This document shows, piece after piece, positions 1-10,433 of a stretch of DNA of 32,729 nucleotides. This stretch comes from Clostridiales bacterium (lineage in GTDB: Bacteria > Bacillota > Clostridia > Oscillospirales > Oscillospiraceae). The stretch lies in NCBI GenBank assembly GCA_021203325.1, contig JAJQBL010000087.1:1-32729 (forward strand). The letters are read 5' to 3'. The translations under genes were made by a program, and so were the position numbers. Numbering within the stretch: the stretch's first letter is position 1; each line of letters opens with the position of its first letter. The notes beneath the pieces were generated by a model. The model ran no database searches. It had not been told where the DNA came from and saw nothing but the letters and a program-made list of their open reading frames with translations.

Positions 1-50
1 CGGCATACGAGCGCAGCCTCGGTCTCGTTGGCTCGGAGCTGTGTATATGA
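1..50 (+). CDS. 3' end of an unknown upstream gene (partial)
   Basis: From base 3 the frame reads AYERSLGLVGSELCI and stops at TGA 48-50. This stop overlaps the ATG at 47 of the next gene as ATGA, a typical translational-coupling junction, which is the main reason to treat the fragment as the tail of a real gene. Fifteen residues are too few to name a family. The alternative is that the frame of the next gene, which is also open to the window edge, is the one continuing upstream. Confidence 0.45.
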   Translation, partial: AYERSLGLVGSELCI

Positions 51-385
51 GCGAGGCCCTGTTCGGGGTGACGGTGGACAGCTACCTCCTCACCGTTCTG
101 GCGGGGGTGGTGGAGCTGTACTTCCACTTCCAGCTCCTCACCGACCTGTCCCATATCGCGGGAAACTATGCCTGCCCCCAGGAGGGGAAGCTGCTGACCC
201 TCCGGACGGTGTACACCGTGGCCGCCACCCTGTCCCTCCTGTCCCTGCCCTGGGAGGACTGGCTGGCCGTGGCCGTTGCGGTGATGCTGACCGGGGTGGC
301 GGCGGCGCTGTGGATCTGCAAGACGCTGTTCTCCTTCCGCCGCTCCCTGGCGGAGGGGGCCGCCGGAGCAAAGAAAACCGGTTGA
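47..385 (+). CDS. small multi-pass membrane protein, unknown function
   Basis: This 112-residue protein is hydrophobic, with apparent membrane segments near residues 11-33, 53-68 and 71-92 and a basic, Ala/Gly-rich C-terminus ending AGAKKTG. ATG 47 is preferred as start because GGAG lies at 35-38 with 8 nt spacing and the codon overlaps the stop of the preceding frame (ATGA). A GTG at 41 is also in frame, and the frame stays open to base 1, so a longer N-terminus cannot be excluded. The overlap suggests co-transcription and possibly a partner role for the upstream product. I do not recognise the family. Confidence 0.6.
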   Translation: MSEALFGVTVDSYLLTVLAGVVELYFHFQLLTDLSHIAGNYACPQEGKLLTLRTVYTVAATLSLLSLPWEDWLAVAVAVMLTGVAAALWICKTLFSFRRSLAEGAAGAKKTG

Positions 386-410
386 CCTGTCCTCCGCGAA
401 CTGTTACAAT
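382..410 (+). promoter_or_regulatory. sigma-A-type promoter for the NlpC/P60 gene
   Basis: TTGACC (382-387), a 17-bp spacer and TACAAT (405-410) lie just upstream of the ribosome binding site at 431-435. The -35 box overlaps the stop codon of the preceding gene, so the NlpC/P60 gene probably has its own transcript. Confidence 0.6.
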
Positions 411-442
411 AAGGATACATCGCGGTGAAAGGAGGGCGCGTC

Positions 443-1897
443 ATGTGGGTCTGTCCCCGCTGCCATAGGGAAACTGCCGATGAACAGACACTTTGCCAGG
501 GCTGTGGCTTCGACCGCAGCTGTGACTATACCCGGTATCCGACCTTGTGCGCCGTCCCTTCCTCCGTATGGAGCGCCGCCCGGTTCGGCCTGTCCGGTTC
601 CCCGGGGGACGGCGACAGCCCCGCTGTCGGGAGAATGGAAGCGGACACCTGGTTCTCCAACGGGATCTACGGGCTGCATGTGGCCTGGCTGGCCTGCCAC
701 TACCACCTCATCCGTTTCGTCGGCAGAGACGCCTTTGTCTATCGGAACACCTGCCTCTTTACCCCGTGTTACAACGTACCCGACGACGGCGGAGTATCCC
801 CCTCCTACATCGTGCGGGGCAGAGACGGCAAAGCCCGGCTGGATTGCTCCGCCTTCGTCGGTCTGGTGCTGCGGGGCATCCCCTACGAAGCGTCCCCCTT
901 TGCAAACCACCCCTGGGCGAAGGGTGCTGCGGTTTTCTGGACGCCTTCCAGGGAACTGGTCTACGGGACGGACTGGTACAAGACCGACATCTACGACAGA
1001 ATGTCGGCAGGCCGGTATGTGAACCTGGGCATTGATGGCTACAGCTCCCTCCGCACCGCCGCACAGCTTGCCGAGTATTTTTACAGGACGGGGCTGATCC
1101 TGTTCGACGCGGAGACGGACGGGGACAGCGCCGACTATGGCAGGGACTTTTCCTCTGCCTTTCTTCTGGAGCCGGGGGATCTGATCTTCTGGGCAAAGTC
1201 CACCGCCAGCCCGGCACAAAAGGCACGGTTTCGCTCGGTCAGCCACGTCGCCATTGTGGAGGAGCGGAGCATCTTCTTTGTCCAGGCCACCACCGGCGCC
1301 TCCGTGATCACCCGATTGCGACTGAACGGCACATTGACAGACCGCCGCGGCAGGCACCCCTATGACGAAATCACGCTGGTGGTTCGCCCGGACTACCGCT
1401 TCGACCGGAGCACCACGGTTTGGGCGCCCATCGGCGTCAACCTGTGCCACTATCCCTGGAATTTTGGCTGTCCTCCGGGCAACTGCGGACACTTTGCCAA
1501 CGGGCTTTCCTACGCCGCCACCGCCTGCAACGCTGCCGGTGACGATGGCATACGGATCTATGGCGAGAAATCCCCCGCCTGCCGGGGCGTCCCCCTGACA
1601 GTCTGGCTGCGGGGGAACCCCGACGACGGACTGGGGATGCTCCGCCTCGTCCCCGGCCGCTACCGGCTGACCGGCATGAACGGTACAGGAATCCCGTCCA
1701 CGGCCTTCGCGCTGCAGCTGCGGAAGGAGGACGGCTCAGAGTTTACCCCGCCCATCCGCTGTTATGACGGCCGGAGCGTCCGCTTCACCATCACCCAACC
1801 CTGCAAGGCGCGCCTGTGCCTGTACATCGGGAGAAGCGGCGCAACCGACGCCATGGACTGCACGATCTACCCGCACCTGGAGCGGACGGCGGACTGA
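443..1897 (+). CDS. zinc-ribbon NlpC/P60-family protein with phage-tail-like C-terminal domain
   Basis: The 484-residue product starts at ATG 443, with GGAGG at 431-435 and 7 nt spacing; a GTG at 425 is in frame but overlaps the SD. Residues 4-21 form a zinc ribbon (CPRC...CQGC). The middle is NlpC/P60-like: Cys135 in LDCSAFV is the expected nucleophile, LLEPGDLIFW is the strand before the active site, and His268 in SHVAIVEE is the expected base. The Cys-His distance of 133 residues is about twice the usual, so an insertion is present. From about residue 340 the pattern (GLSYAA...DDGIRIYGE..., LVPGRYRLTG, ending TIYPHLE) resembles the beta-sandwich found near the ends of phage tail or structural proteins. 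There is no signal peptide or membrane segment. NlpC/P60 enzymes usually cleave peptidoglycan stem peptides; a cytoplasmic zinc-ribbon version may act elsewhere. The exact substrate is unknown. Confidence 0.8.
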   Translation: MWVCPRCHRETADEQTLCQGCGFDRSCDYTRYPTLCAVPSSVWSAARFGLSGSPGDGDSPAVGRMEADTWFSNGIYGLHVAWLACHYHLIRFVGRDAFVYRNTCLFTPCYNVPDDGGVSPSYIVRGRDGKARLDCSAFVGLVLRGIPYEASPFANHPWAKGAAVFWTPSRELVYGTDWYKTDIYDRMSAGRYVNLGIDGYSSLRTAAQLAEYFYRTGLILFDAETDGDSADYGRDFSSAFLLEPGDLIFWAKSTASPAQKARFRSVSHVAIVEERSIFFVQATTGASVITRLRLNGTLTDRRGRHPYDEITLVVRPDYRFDRSTTVWAPIGVNLCHYPWNFGCPPGNCGHFANGLSYAATACNAAGDDGIRIYGEKSPACRGVPLTVWLRGNPDDGLGMLRLVPGRYRLTGMNGTGIPSTAFALQLRKEDGSEFTPPIRCYDGRSVRFTITQPCKARLCLYIGRSGATDAMDCTIYPHLERTAD

Positions 1898-2081
1898 ACC
1901 GGAGGGCGGGGAACGCCTGCCCCCCGGCGCACGCCGACGAATCCATATTCCGTCAGGAGGGGGGCGCTTTGCCGGGCGGGCCTTCATTTCTTCGCATTGG
2001 CAGAAAATTCCGCTTTCCCCGTCTGCTTTTACCATAACCTTTTAGCAAAATTGATTTTCAAGGGAAAAATGTCCATTGCTC

Positions 2082-2110
2082 TTGACTTTTGTCCCCTGAG
2101 CTGTCATAAT
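2082..2110 (+). promoter_or_regulatory. promoter of pckA
   Basis: TTGACT (2082-2087), a 17-bp spacer and CATAAT (2105-2110) predict a start near 2117 and a leader of about 70 nt. The leader holds a small hairpin, AGACC/GGTCT at 2132-2145, and the SD GGAGG at 2171-2175. The rest of the interval 1898-2081 shows no gene and no convincing terminator for the preceding CDS. Confidence 0.7.
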
Positions 2111-2187
2111 TGAAGGGCGAGGAATATGTTTAGACCTCGCGGTCTGAGCATTACTTTCACCATCAATGCAGGAGGTTAGGCTAAACT

Positions 2188-3795
2188 ATGGCAAAGATTG
2201 ATTTTACAAAGTATGGAATCACCGGGACAACGGAGGTTGTCTACAATCCTTCCTATGAGCAGCTGTTTGAGGACGAGACCGATCCCAAGCTGGAGGGCTT
2301 TGACAAGGGCCAGGTCAGCGAGCTGGGCGCCGTCAACGTCATGACCGGCGTTTACACCGGCCGTTCCCCCAAGGACAAGTTCATCGTCATGGACGAGAAC
2401 TCCAAGGACACCGTGTGGTGGACTACCCCTGGGTATCCCAACGACAACCATCCCGCCTCTGAGGAGACCTGGGCTGCCGTGAAGGCCATCGCCCAGCAGG
2501 AGCTCTCCGGCAAGAAGCTGTATGTGGTGGACGCGTTCTGCGGCGCCAACAAGGACACCCGCATGGCCATCCGCTTCATCATGGAGGTGGCATGGCAGGC
2601 CCACTTCATTAAGAACATGTTCATCGTCCCCACCGAGGAGGAGCTGGCGAACTTCGAGCCCGACTTCGTGGTCTACAACGCTTCCAAGGCCAAGGTGGAG
2701 AACTACAAGGAGCTGGGCCTCAACTCCGAGACCGCCGTTGTCTTCAACATCACCAGCCGTGAGCAGGTCATCATCAACACCTGGTACGGCGGCGAGATGA
2801 AGAAGGGCATGTTCTCCATGATGAACTACTATCTGCCGCTGAAGGGCATTGCCGCCATGCACTGCTCCGCCAACACCGATATGAACGGCGAGAACACCGC
2901 CATCTTCTTCGGCCTGTCCGGCACCGGCAAGACCACCCTGTCCACTGACCCCAAGCGTCTGCTCATCGGCGATGACGAGCACGGCTGGGACGACAACGGC
3001 GTCTTCAACTTCGAGGGCGGCTGCTATGCCAAGGTCATCAACCTGGACAAGGACTCCGAGCCCGACATCTACAACGCCATCAAGCGCAACGCCCTGCTGG
3101 AGAACGTCACCCTGGACGAGAACGGCAAGATCGACTTCGCTGACAAGAGCGTCACCGAGAACACCCGTGTCTCCTATCCCATCAACCACATCGAGAAGAT
3201 CGTCCGTCCCGTGTCCGCCGGTCCTGCCGCCGAGAACGTCATCTTCCTGTCCGCCGACGCTTTCGGCGTGCTGCCTCCCGTGTCCATCCTGACCCCGGAG
3301 CAGACCCAGTACTATTTCCTGTCCGGCTTCACCGCCAAGCTGGCCGGCACCGAGCGGGGCATCACCGAGCCTACCCCCACCTTCTCCGCCTGCTTCGGCC
3401 AGGCCTTCCTGGAGCTGCATCCCACCAAGTACGGTGAGGAGCTGGTCAAGCGCATGGAGAAGAGCGGCGCCAAGGCCTACCTGGTCAACACCGGCTGGAA
3501 CGGCACCGGCAAGCGTATCTCCATCAAGGACACCCGCGGCATCATCGACGCCATCCTGGACGGCTCCATCAAGTCCGCCCCCACCAAGATGATCCCCTAT
3601 TTCAACTTCGAGGTTCCCACCGAGCTGCCCGGCGTTGACCCCGCCATCCTGGACCCCCGGGACACCTATGCCGACGCTTCCCAGTGGGAGGAGAAGGCCA
3701 AGGATCTGGCCCAGCGCTTCATCAAGAACTTCGTCAAGTATCAGACCAACGACCTGGGCAAGAGCCTGGTGGCCGCCGGCCCTCAGCTGGACTGA
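2188..3795 (+). CDS. pckA: phosphoenolpyruvate carboxykinase (ATP)
   Basis: This enzyme interconverts oxaloacetate + ATP and PEP + CO2 + ADP. In anaerobic gut Firmicutes it often runs toward oxaloacetate, as a CO2-fixing and ATP-yielding step. At 535 residues it is full length. The ATP-type kinase-1a loop GLSGTGKTT is at residues 242-250, followed by the metal-binding kinase-2 stretch [11 protein letters not shown] at about 259-269. [15 protein letters not shown] and [11 protein letters not shown] are further family signatures. The SD GGAGG sits 12 nt upstream, slightly long. Codon use is strongly biased to C-ending codons, as in highly expressed genes. The gene is monocistronic between its own promoter and a strong terminator. 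Confidence 0.97.
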   Translation: MAKIDFTKYGITGTTEVVYNPSYEQLFEDETDPKLEGFDKGQVSELGAVNVMTGVYTGRSPKDKFIVMDENSKDTVWWTTPGYPNDNHPASEETWAAVKAIAQQELSGKKLYVVDAFCGANKDTRMAIRFIMEVAWQAHFIKNMFIVPTEEELANFEPDFVVYNASKAKVENYKELGLNSETAVVFNITSREQVIINTWYGGEMKKGMFSMMNYYLPLKGIAAMHCSANTDMNGENTAIFFGLSGTGKTTLSTDPKRLLIGDDEHGWDDNGVFNFEGGCYAKVINLDKDSEPDIYNAIKRNALLENVTLDENGKIDFADKSVTENTRVSYPINHIEKIVRPVSAGPAAENVIFLSADAFGVLPPVSILTPEQTQYYFLSGFTAKLAGTERGITEPTPTFSACFGQAFLELHPTKYGEELVKRMEKSGAKAYLVNTGWNGTGKRISIKDTRGIIDAILDGSIKSAPTKMIPYFNFEVPTELPGVDPAILDPRDTYADASQWEEKAKDLAQRFIKNFVKYQTNDLGKSLVAAGPQLD

Positions 3796-3835
3796 TTTGC
3801 TGACAACCGAAACCCCCGCATAACCCCATAACCAG

Positions 3836-3868
3836 GCGCCGCATCTCTCCGGAGGTGCGGCGCTTTTT
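3836..3868 (+). terminator. rho-independent terminator of pckA
   Basis: A 12-bp stem (3836-3847 with 3852-3863, one G-T pair) closes a TCCG tetraloop and is followed by TTTTT at 3864-3868. Confidence 0.9.
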
Positions 3869-3873
3869 CACAC

Positions 3874-3911
3874 AAAAAAGAACCGCCGCCAGCGGGTCAC
3901 GCTGGCGGCGG
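3874..3911 (-). terminator. rho-independent terminator of fhs
   Basis: A 12-bp perfect stem (3883-3894 with 3900-3911) with a 5-nt loop is followed on the minus strand by TTCTTTTTT. It lies 22 bp beyond the fhs stop, so the convergent pckA and fhs units each have their own terminator. Confidence 0.9.
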
Positions 3912-3933
3912 AATGTTTCATAATATGTTTCGA

Positions 3934-5598
3934 TCAGAACAGGCCCACGATTTTGCCGTTTTCGTCAATGTCGATACGCTCAGCGGCGGGCACCTTGGGC
4001 AGGCCGGGCATGGTCATGATGTCGCCGGTCTGGACCACGATGAACCCGGCCCCGGCGCTGACCTTCACCTTGGTCACGTTGACGGTGAAGCCCTCCGGCC
4101 GCCCCAGCAGGGTGGGGTCGTCAGAGAGGGAGTACTGGGTCTTTGCCACGCAGATGGGCAGATTGCCATAGCCCAGATCCTCCAGCTTGGCGATGGACTG
4201 CTCCGCGGCCTTGGAGTAGGTCACCCCCGCGCCGCCGTAGACCCGCTTCACCAACGTCTCCAGCTTGACCTTGATGGGGGCGTCCAGGGGATAGGCGAAC
4301 CGGAAGTCATGGGGCTGCTGACACAGCCGCAGCACTTCCTCCGCCAGCTCCACGCCGCCTGCGCCGCCCTTGCCCCAGGCCTCGCTCATGGCCACGTTGA
4401 CCCCCAGCGCCTGGCACTTGCTGCGAATCAGCTCCAGCTCGGCGTCGGTGTCGTTGGTGAAGCGGTTGATGGCCACCACGCAGGGCAGGCCGAACACCCG
4501 GGTAATGTTCTCCACGTGCTTGAGCAGGTTGGGGAGGCCCTTTTCCAGGGCCTCCAGGTTCTCCTGGCCCAGCTCCGTCTTGGGGACGCCGCCGTTGTAT
4601 TTCAGTGCCTTCACCGTGGCTACGATGACCACTGCGTCCGGGTCCAGCCCGGCGGCCCGGCACTTGATGTCCAAAAACTTCTCCGCGCCCAAATCCGCGC
4701 CGAAGCCCGCTTCCGTCACCACATAGTCCGCCAGCTTCAATGCGGTGTCGGTGGCGGAGACGGAGTTGCAGCCGTGGGCAATGTTGGCAAAGGGGCCGCC
4801 GTGGACGATGGCGGGGTTATGCTCCAGCGTCTGCACCAGGTTGGGCTTGATGGCGTCCTTCAGCAGGACGGTCATGGCCCCCTCCGCCTTCAAATCGTGG
4901 GCGGTGACAGGGTTGCCCTTCCGGTCATAGGCCACGATGATGCTGGCCAGCCGCCGCTTCAAATCCATCAGGTCGGAGGAGAGGCACAGCACCGCCATGA
5001 TCTCCGAGGCCACGGTGATGTCGAAGCCGTCCTCTCTGGGGACGCCCTGCATCCGGCCCCCCAGGCCGTCGATGACGTTGCGGAGCTGCCGGTCGTTCAT
5101 GTCCACGCAGCGCTTCCAGGTGATGTTCTTCACGTCGATGTCCAGCGCGTTGCCCTGCTGGATGTGGTTATCCAGCATGGCGGCCAGCAGGTTGTTGGCC
5201 GCGCCGATGGCGTGGAAGTCGCCGGTGAAGTGGAGGTTGATGTCCTCCATGGGGATGACCTGGGCGTAGCCGCCCCCGGCCGCGCCCCCCTTGATGCCGA
5301 ACACCGGCCCCAGGGAGGGCTCCCGGAGGCAGAGGAGGGTCTTCTTCCCCAACAGGGAGAGGGCGTCCGCCAGGCCCACGGAGGTGGTGGTTTTCCCCTC
5401 CCCGGCGGGGGTGGGGTTGATGGCGGTGACCAGAATCAGCTTGCCCTTCCGGGGGGCGTCTTTCAGGGAGGAGATGTCAATCTTTGCCTTGTACTTGCCA
5501 TAATGCTCCAGCAGATCGGGGTCAAAACCGGCCTGCCGGGCCACCTGGTCAATGGGATAAAGTTCCGTGCTCTGTGCGATTTCAATATCGGTTTTCAT
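3934..5598 (-). CDS. fhs: formate--tetrahydrofolate ligase
   Basis: It joins formate to THF using ATP, giving 10-formyl-THF for purine synthesis, initiator tRNA formylation and one-carbon (Wood-Ljungdahl-type) metabolism. The P-loop variant PTPAGEGKT is at residues 62-70, followed by [35 protein letters not shown] and FTGDFHAI are hallmark stretches. I place the start at ATG 5598 (MKTDIEIAQ), giving 554 residues, close to the usual 555-560, with an AAGGTGG SD about 8 nt upstream. The same frame is open to 5748, but that extension is the ZTP riboswitch leader rather than protein. Expression should rise when ZTP/ZMP accumulates, meaning 10-formyl-THF is short. Confidence 0.97.
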   Translation of the reverse strand: MKTDIEIAQSTELYPIDQVARQAGFDPDLLEHYGKYKAKIDISSLKDAPRKGKLILVTAINPTPAGEGKTTTSVGLADALSLLGKKTLLCLREPSLGPVFGIKGGAAGGGYAQVIPMEDINLHFTGDFHAIGAANNLLAAMLDNHIQQGNALDIDVKNITWKRCVDMNDRQLRNVIDGLGGRMQGVPREDGFDITVASEIMAVLCLSSDLMDLKRRLASIIVAYDRKGNPVTAHDLKAEGAMTVLLKDAIKPNLVQTLEHNPAIVHGGPFANIAHGCNSVSATDTALKLADYVVTEAGFGADLGAEKFLDIKCRAAGLDPDAVVIVATVKALKYNGGVPKTELGQENLEALEKGLPNLLKHVENITRVFGLPCVVAINRFTNDTDAELELIRSKCQALGVNVAMSEAWGKGGAGGVELAEEVLRLCQQPHDFRFAYPLDAPIKVKLETLVKRVYGGAGVTYSKAAEQSIAKLEDLGYGNLPICVAKTQYSLSDDPTLLGRPEGFTVNVTKVKVSAGAGFIVVQTGDIMTMPGLPKVPAAERIDIDENGKIVGLF

Positions 5599-5659
5599 GG
5601 GAGGCTCCACCTTTCTCACATCCGTGACTGTCTGAGGCGCTGCGGCGTTCCTGAAACAG

Positions 5660-5756
5660 AAAAAGCCAGCCCCCAGACCACATTGGCCCAGACGGTCGGC
5701 ACTGTTCCCGCCATATTCCCTGTGGTTCCATCCACTTCCGTCAGTCATATGGCTAC
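5660..5756 (-). promoter_or_regulatory. ZTP (pfl-type) riboswitch with terminator controlling fhs
   Basis: On the minus strand the leader reads GCCATATGACTGACGGAAG, then the GTGG/CCAC hairpin, then ATATGGC, which pairs with the initial GCCATAT to make P1. After a short linker comes GCCGACCGTCTGGGCC, matching the conserved CCGNCYGGGC element of the family. This last segment (5685-5700) can instead pair with 5665-5679, and the resulting hairpin is followed by TTTTT (5664-5660). That is the standard layout of an ON switch: ligand binding holds the conserved element in the aptamer and prevents termination. ZTP riboswitches are known upstream of fhs genes. Confidence 0.92.
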
Positions 5757-5760
5757 CTTT

Positions 5761-5789
5761 AAGGTACCATCAACTTCCCGATTTGTCAA
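5761..5789 (-). promoter_or_regulatory. promoter of the fhs leader
   Basis: Minus-strand TTGACA (5789-5784), a 17-bp spacer and TACCTT (5766-5761) place the start at the 5' edge of the ZTP aptamer. The -10 is weak (3 of 6), but its position fits the aptamer start. Confidence 0.6.
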
Positions 5790-5840
5790 CCGTTTTTTGG
5801 GAGAAATGGTTGCAAAAATGCGGGAAAATCAAAGTTATGA

Positions 5841-5870
5841 TTGACTAACTATAGGGAAAGCTGTTACAAT
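5841..5870 (+). promoter_or_regulatory. promoter of mntP leader
   Basis: TTGACT (5841-5846), an 18-bp spacer and TACAAT (5865-5870) predict a start near 5877, just before the riboswitch. It is divergent from the fhs promoter, with about 50 bp between the two -35 boxes. Confidence 0.75.
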
Positions 5871-5880
5871 AACAATCAAG

Positions 5881-6008
5881 ATATGAGGGAGTAGTCGGCG
5901 CCCCACGGGCGCGGCAAGTCAACATACTGGTGCGATGAGCGCCTGGCTTGCCTCCTCAATGATGAGACTCATGTGCTGCTTTTGCCGCGCATTGGGTCTG
6001 TTTTTTTG
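5881..6008 (+). promoter_or_regulatory. yybP-ykoY Mn2+ riboswitch with terminator controlling mntP
   Basis: The leader carries the family signatures ATGAGGGAGTAGTC (5883-5896) and GGCAAGTCAACATACTGG (5913-5930). It has a GCGCC/GGCGC hairpin near 5899-5912, a GGTGC/GCGCC hairpin inside a GGCAAG/CTTGCC stem, and the 3' strand GATGAGACTCATG (5961-5973). CTCAT (5968-5972) can pair with ATGAG (5883-5887) to close P1. Alternatively, 5965-5976 pairs with 5987-5999 to form a terminator followed by seven T (6001-6007). Binding of Mn2+ would favour P1 and read-through into the Mn2+ exporter. Family and target gene agree with known biology. Confidence 0.92.
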
Positions 6009-6020
6009 TCCTCAACGCCA

Positions 6021-6048
6021 GCGGCGGGCAGCCTTGCCCGCCGCTTTT
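6021..6048 (+). terminator. second terminator-like hairpin in the mntP leader
   Basis: A perfect 10-bp stem (6021-6030 with 6035-6044), a GCCT loop and TTTT lie between the riboswitch terminator and the mntP SD (6071-6075). It is not part of the known riboswitch fold. It may be a fail-safe terminator or a constitutive damper. Confidence 0.6.
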
Positions 6049-6083
6049 CTGCGCTGCGCCGCTCCCCACTGGAGGAATTTTAA

Positions 6084-6671
6084 ATGGATTTACTGTCGCT
6101 GTTGCTGCTGGCCGTAGGGCTGTCCATGGACGCCTTCGCCGTCTCCGTCTGCAAGGGGCTGGCCCTGAAAAAACTGACGCTCAAAGCCCAGCTCATTGTA
6201 GGGGCCTGGTTCGGCGGATTCCAGTTTTTGATGCCCATGATCGGCTACGCCCTGTCCAGCCGCTTTGAGCAATATATTGACGCCGTCGCCCCCTGGATCG
6301 CCTTCGGCCTGCTGCTGCTGATCGGCGGCAACATGGTGCGGGAGGCTCTGGGGAAGGAGACGGAGGAGGCCAACGACAGCCTGGCCGCCGGAGAGATGTG
6401 CATGATGGCCATCGCCACCAGCATTGACGCCCTGGCGGTGGGGGTCACCTTCACCTGCGTCAACGTGGAGCTGATAGCCGGCTGGAGCGTGCTGGCTAAC
6501 ACGGTGCTGGGCTGCGTCCTCATCGGCATCACCACCTTCCTGCTGTCCATGATCGGCGTGCGGGTGGGCAACGTCTTTGGCAGCCGGTACGAGAAGCGCG
6601 CGGAGCTGGCCGGCGGTATCATTTTGATTCTGCTGGGGGTTAGGATACTGGTGGAGCATTTTATCGGGTGA
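6084..6671 (+). CDS. mntP: manganese efflux pump MntP
   Basis: This inner-membrane exporter removes excess Mn2+. The 195-residue length and six predicted membrane segments in two repeats match the family. The repeat signatures are visible: GLSMDAFAVSVCKGL (Asp16) in the first half and IATSIDALAVGVTF (Asp115) in the second. The start is ATG 6084 with GGAGG at 6071-6075 and 8 nt spacing. The upstream yybP-ykoY leader independently supports the assignment. It is monocistronic, ending at a strong terminator. Confidence 0.96.
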   Translation: MDLLSLLLLAVGLSMDAFAVSVCKGLALKKLTLKAQLIVGAWFGGFQFLMPMIGYALSSRFEQYIDAVAPWIAFGLLLLIGGNMVREALGKETEEANDSLAAGEMCMMAIATSIDALAVGVTFTCVNVELIAGWSVLANTVLGCVLIGITTFLLSMIGVRVGNVFGSRYEKRAELAGGIILILLGVRILVEHFIG

Positions 6672-6698
6672 AGCAGAAAAACTGAATCACTGTAACGG

Positions 6699-6740
6699 CG
6701 GCCCCTGCCCGGATAACACCGGTCGGGGGCCGATTTTTTT
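6699..6740 (+). terminator. rho-independent terminator of mntP
   Basis: The stem 6699-6712 with 6719-6732 (one mismatch, one G-T) has a 6-nt loop and is followed by seven T at 6734-6740. Confidence 0.9.
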
Positions 6741-6750
6741 GTACAAGCGC

Positions 6751-6779
6751 TTGATAAATTATAGCTATATAGCTATAAT
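6751..6779 (+). promoter_or_regulatory. promoter overlapped by a perfect 22-bp palindrome (SdpR-type operator candidate)
   Basis: TTGATA (6751-6756), a 17-bp spacer and TATAAT (6774-6779) form the promoter. Bases 6758-6768 (ATTATAGCTAT) are repeated as an exact reverse complement at 6769-6779, so the palindrome covers the whole spacer and the -10 box. ArsR/SdpR-type dimers bind such AT-rich palindromes, and the gene immediately downstream encodes one. Autorepression is therefore the simplest reading. Confidence 0.8.
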
Positions 6780-6804
6780 AGAATATAGAAAGGGGGCAAA
6801 CCAT

Positions 6805-7101
6805 ATGAGGGACGACTTTTTTCAGGCTCTGGCCAATCCCTACCGCCGGGAAATCATCCACTTGCTGCGATGGAAAAATCTCAGCGCCGGGGAAATCGCA
6901 GAACAGTTTGACATCTCTCAGCCCTCCGTTTCCAGGCACCTGGACGTGCTGAAACGGGCGGAAATCGTCACCGCCACCCGCAAGGCCAATCAAATCATTT
7001 ATTCCCTGAACCTCTCCGTCATGGAGGAACTGTATGTGGAGCTGAGCGGCCTGCTGGGCAAGGTACCGGAGGAAGGGAAAAAAGCTCATGAAACGGAGTA
7101 A
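6805..7101 (+). CDS. sdpR: ArsR-family autorepressor, SdpR type
   Basis: This 98-residue winged-helix repressor has FFQALANPYRREIIHLLR at the N-terminus, then the recognition region LSAGEIAEQFDISQPSVSRHLDVLKRAEIV (about residues 26-55) and a wing ending in NQIIYSLN. No metal-binding Cys pair (CxC) is present, as in the SdpR branch, which senses through its membrane partner rather than metal. The start is ATG 6805, with an AAAGGGGG SD; an upstream in-frame TTG at 6739 would run through the promoter and is rejected. It overlaps the downstream sdpI-like gene by 14 bp, so the two are translated together. In Bacillus, SdpI sequesters SdpR when the SdpC toxin binds; no toxin gene is seen here. Confidence 0.88.
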   Translation: MRDDFFQALANPYRREIIHLLRWKNLSAGEIAEQFDISQPSVSRHLDVLKRAEIVTATRKANQIIYSLNLSVMEELYVELSGLLGKVPEEGKKAHETE

Positions 7102-7690
7102 GACACGGATTTGGATTCGGGTGCTGTGTGTGGCGGCTCTGGTACTTGGGCTGGCTCTTCCCGATCAGATGGCGGGCTTTTTGCTGATGGCGGCGGCGCT
7201 GTTGGCAGCGGTGGCGGTACTCTATCGCCATCTGGGTGAGTTGACCGACCTACCCGATGGGCACCCCAAGCTGAACACCCTGCGGCTGGTTACGGTGTTC
7301 AGTGTGGTCATGCTGATTGGCTGCACAGTGATCATTGTGCTGACGGAAACGGGGAAAATCGTCCTGTCCGAGAAGGGAGAACGAACGCTGGCCGCCTGCA
7401 TTGTGTGCATTGTCATGCTGTTTGGCGGAAATGTTGCACCGAAGCTGCCCCGCAGTTCCCATACCGGACTGCGGCTCCCCTGGACAGTGGCGGACGATGA
7501 GACATGGATTGTTACCCACCGCATTTTGGGGTATCTCTCACTGCCGCTGGTGCTGGTCTATTTGCTGGGGATTCCCGTAATGAAGTCCTTTGAAGGGCTG
7601 ACAGTGACAATTTTCCTGCTGTGGATTGGGATTCCTGCCATGCTCTCCGGACTGCTGTACTATCGAAAATTTTATCACAAACGAAGCTAA
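7088..7690 (+). CDS. sdpI: SdpI-family membrane protein
   Basis: The 200-residue polytopic protein has hydrophobic segments near residues 9-25, 27-45, 68-88, 101-118, 146-165 and 170-192. The SdpI hallmark is present: GNVAPKLPRSSHTGLRLPWT, then DDETWIVTHRILGYLS (family pattern GN.LPK...G.R..WT...W..TH). SdpI proteins give immunity to the SdpC cannibalism toxin in Bacillus and act as signal receptors that sequester SdpR; many Firmicutes carry the pair without the toxin. It overlaps sdpR by 14 bp, has SD GGAGGAAGGG, and ends at a strong terminator. The ligand is unknown. Confidence 0.85.
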   Translation: MKRSKTRIWIRVLCVAALVLGLALPDQMAGFLLMAAALLAAVAVLYRHLGELTDLPDGHPKLNTLRLVTVFSVVMLIGCTVIIVLTETGKIVLSEKGERTLAACIVCIVMLFGGNVAPKLPRSSHTGLRLPWTVADDETWIVTHRILGYLSLPLVLVYLLGIPVMKSFEGLTVTIFLLWIGIPAMLSGLLYYRKFYHKRS

Positions 7691-7694
7691 ACAG

Positions 7695-7726
7695 GGCGCG
7701 GCGGTCTTATGACCGCCGCGCCTTTT
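7695..7726 (+). terminator. terminator of the sdpRI unit
   Basis: A perfect 12-bp stem (7695-7706 with 7711-7722), TTAT loop and TTTT tail. It also stands 35 bp beyond the convergent clpB stop; on the minus strand its tail is only CTGTTTAGC, so termination in that direction would be weaker. Confidence 0.85.
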
Positions 7727-7756
7727 CCTGCGCCGATATTCTCTTTCAGGCTGCGT

Positions 7757-10351
<2,595 letters not shown>

Positions 10352-10385
10352 AATCATACCTTTCTTCTGCTTCAGCAGGTTTGGC

Positions 10386-10426
10386 AAAGGGAAAGGGCGC
10401 AGAGGGGAACGGGCCCCTCCGCGCCC
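10386..10426 (-). terminator. possible terminator/attenuator between hsp20 and clpB
   Basis: Minus-strand stem 10395-10407 with 10414-10426 (one mismatch), 6-nt loop, followed by TTTCCCTTTG. The interrupted T tract suggests partial termination, which would lower clpB expression relative to hsp20. Confidence 0.55.
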
Positions 10427-10433
10427 TCACGGG

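Noticed and set aside
5599-5748. 50-residue N-terminal extension of formate-THF ligase
   Set aside because: The bases form the ZTP riboswitch, its terminator and the untranslated leader, and family proteins start at the MKTDIEIAQ position.
3913-5844. 643-codon plus-strand open frame opposite fhs
   Set aside because: It is the antisense of fhs and its riboswitch, rich in His, Gly, Val and Gln as expected from GC-rich complement; no SD and no family pattern.
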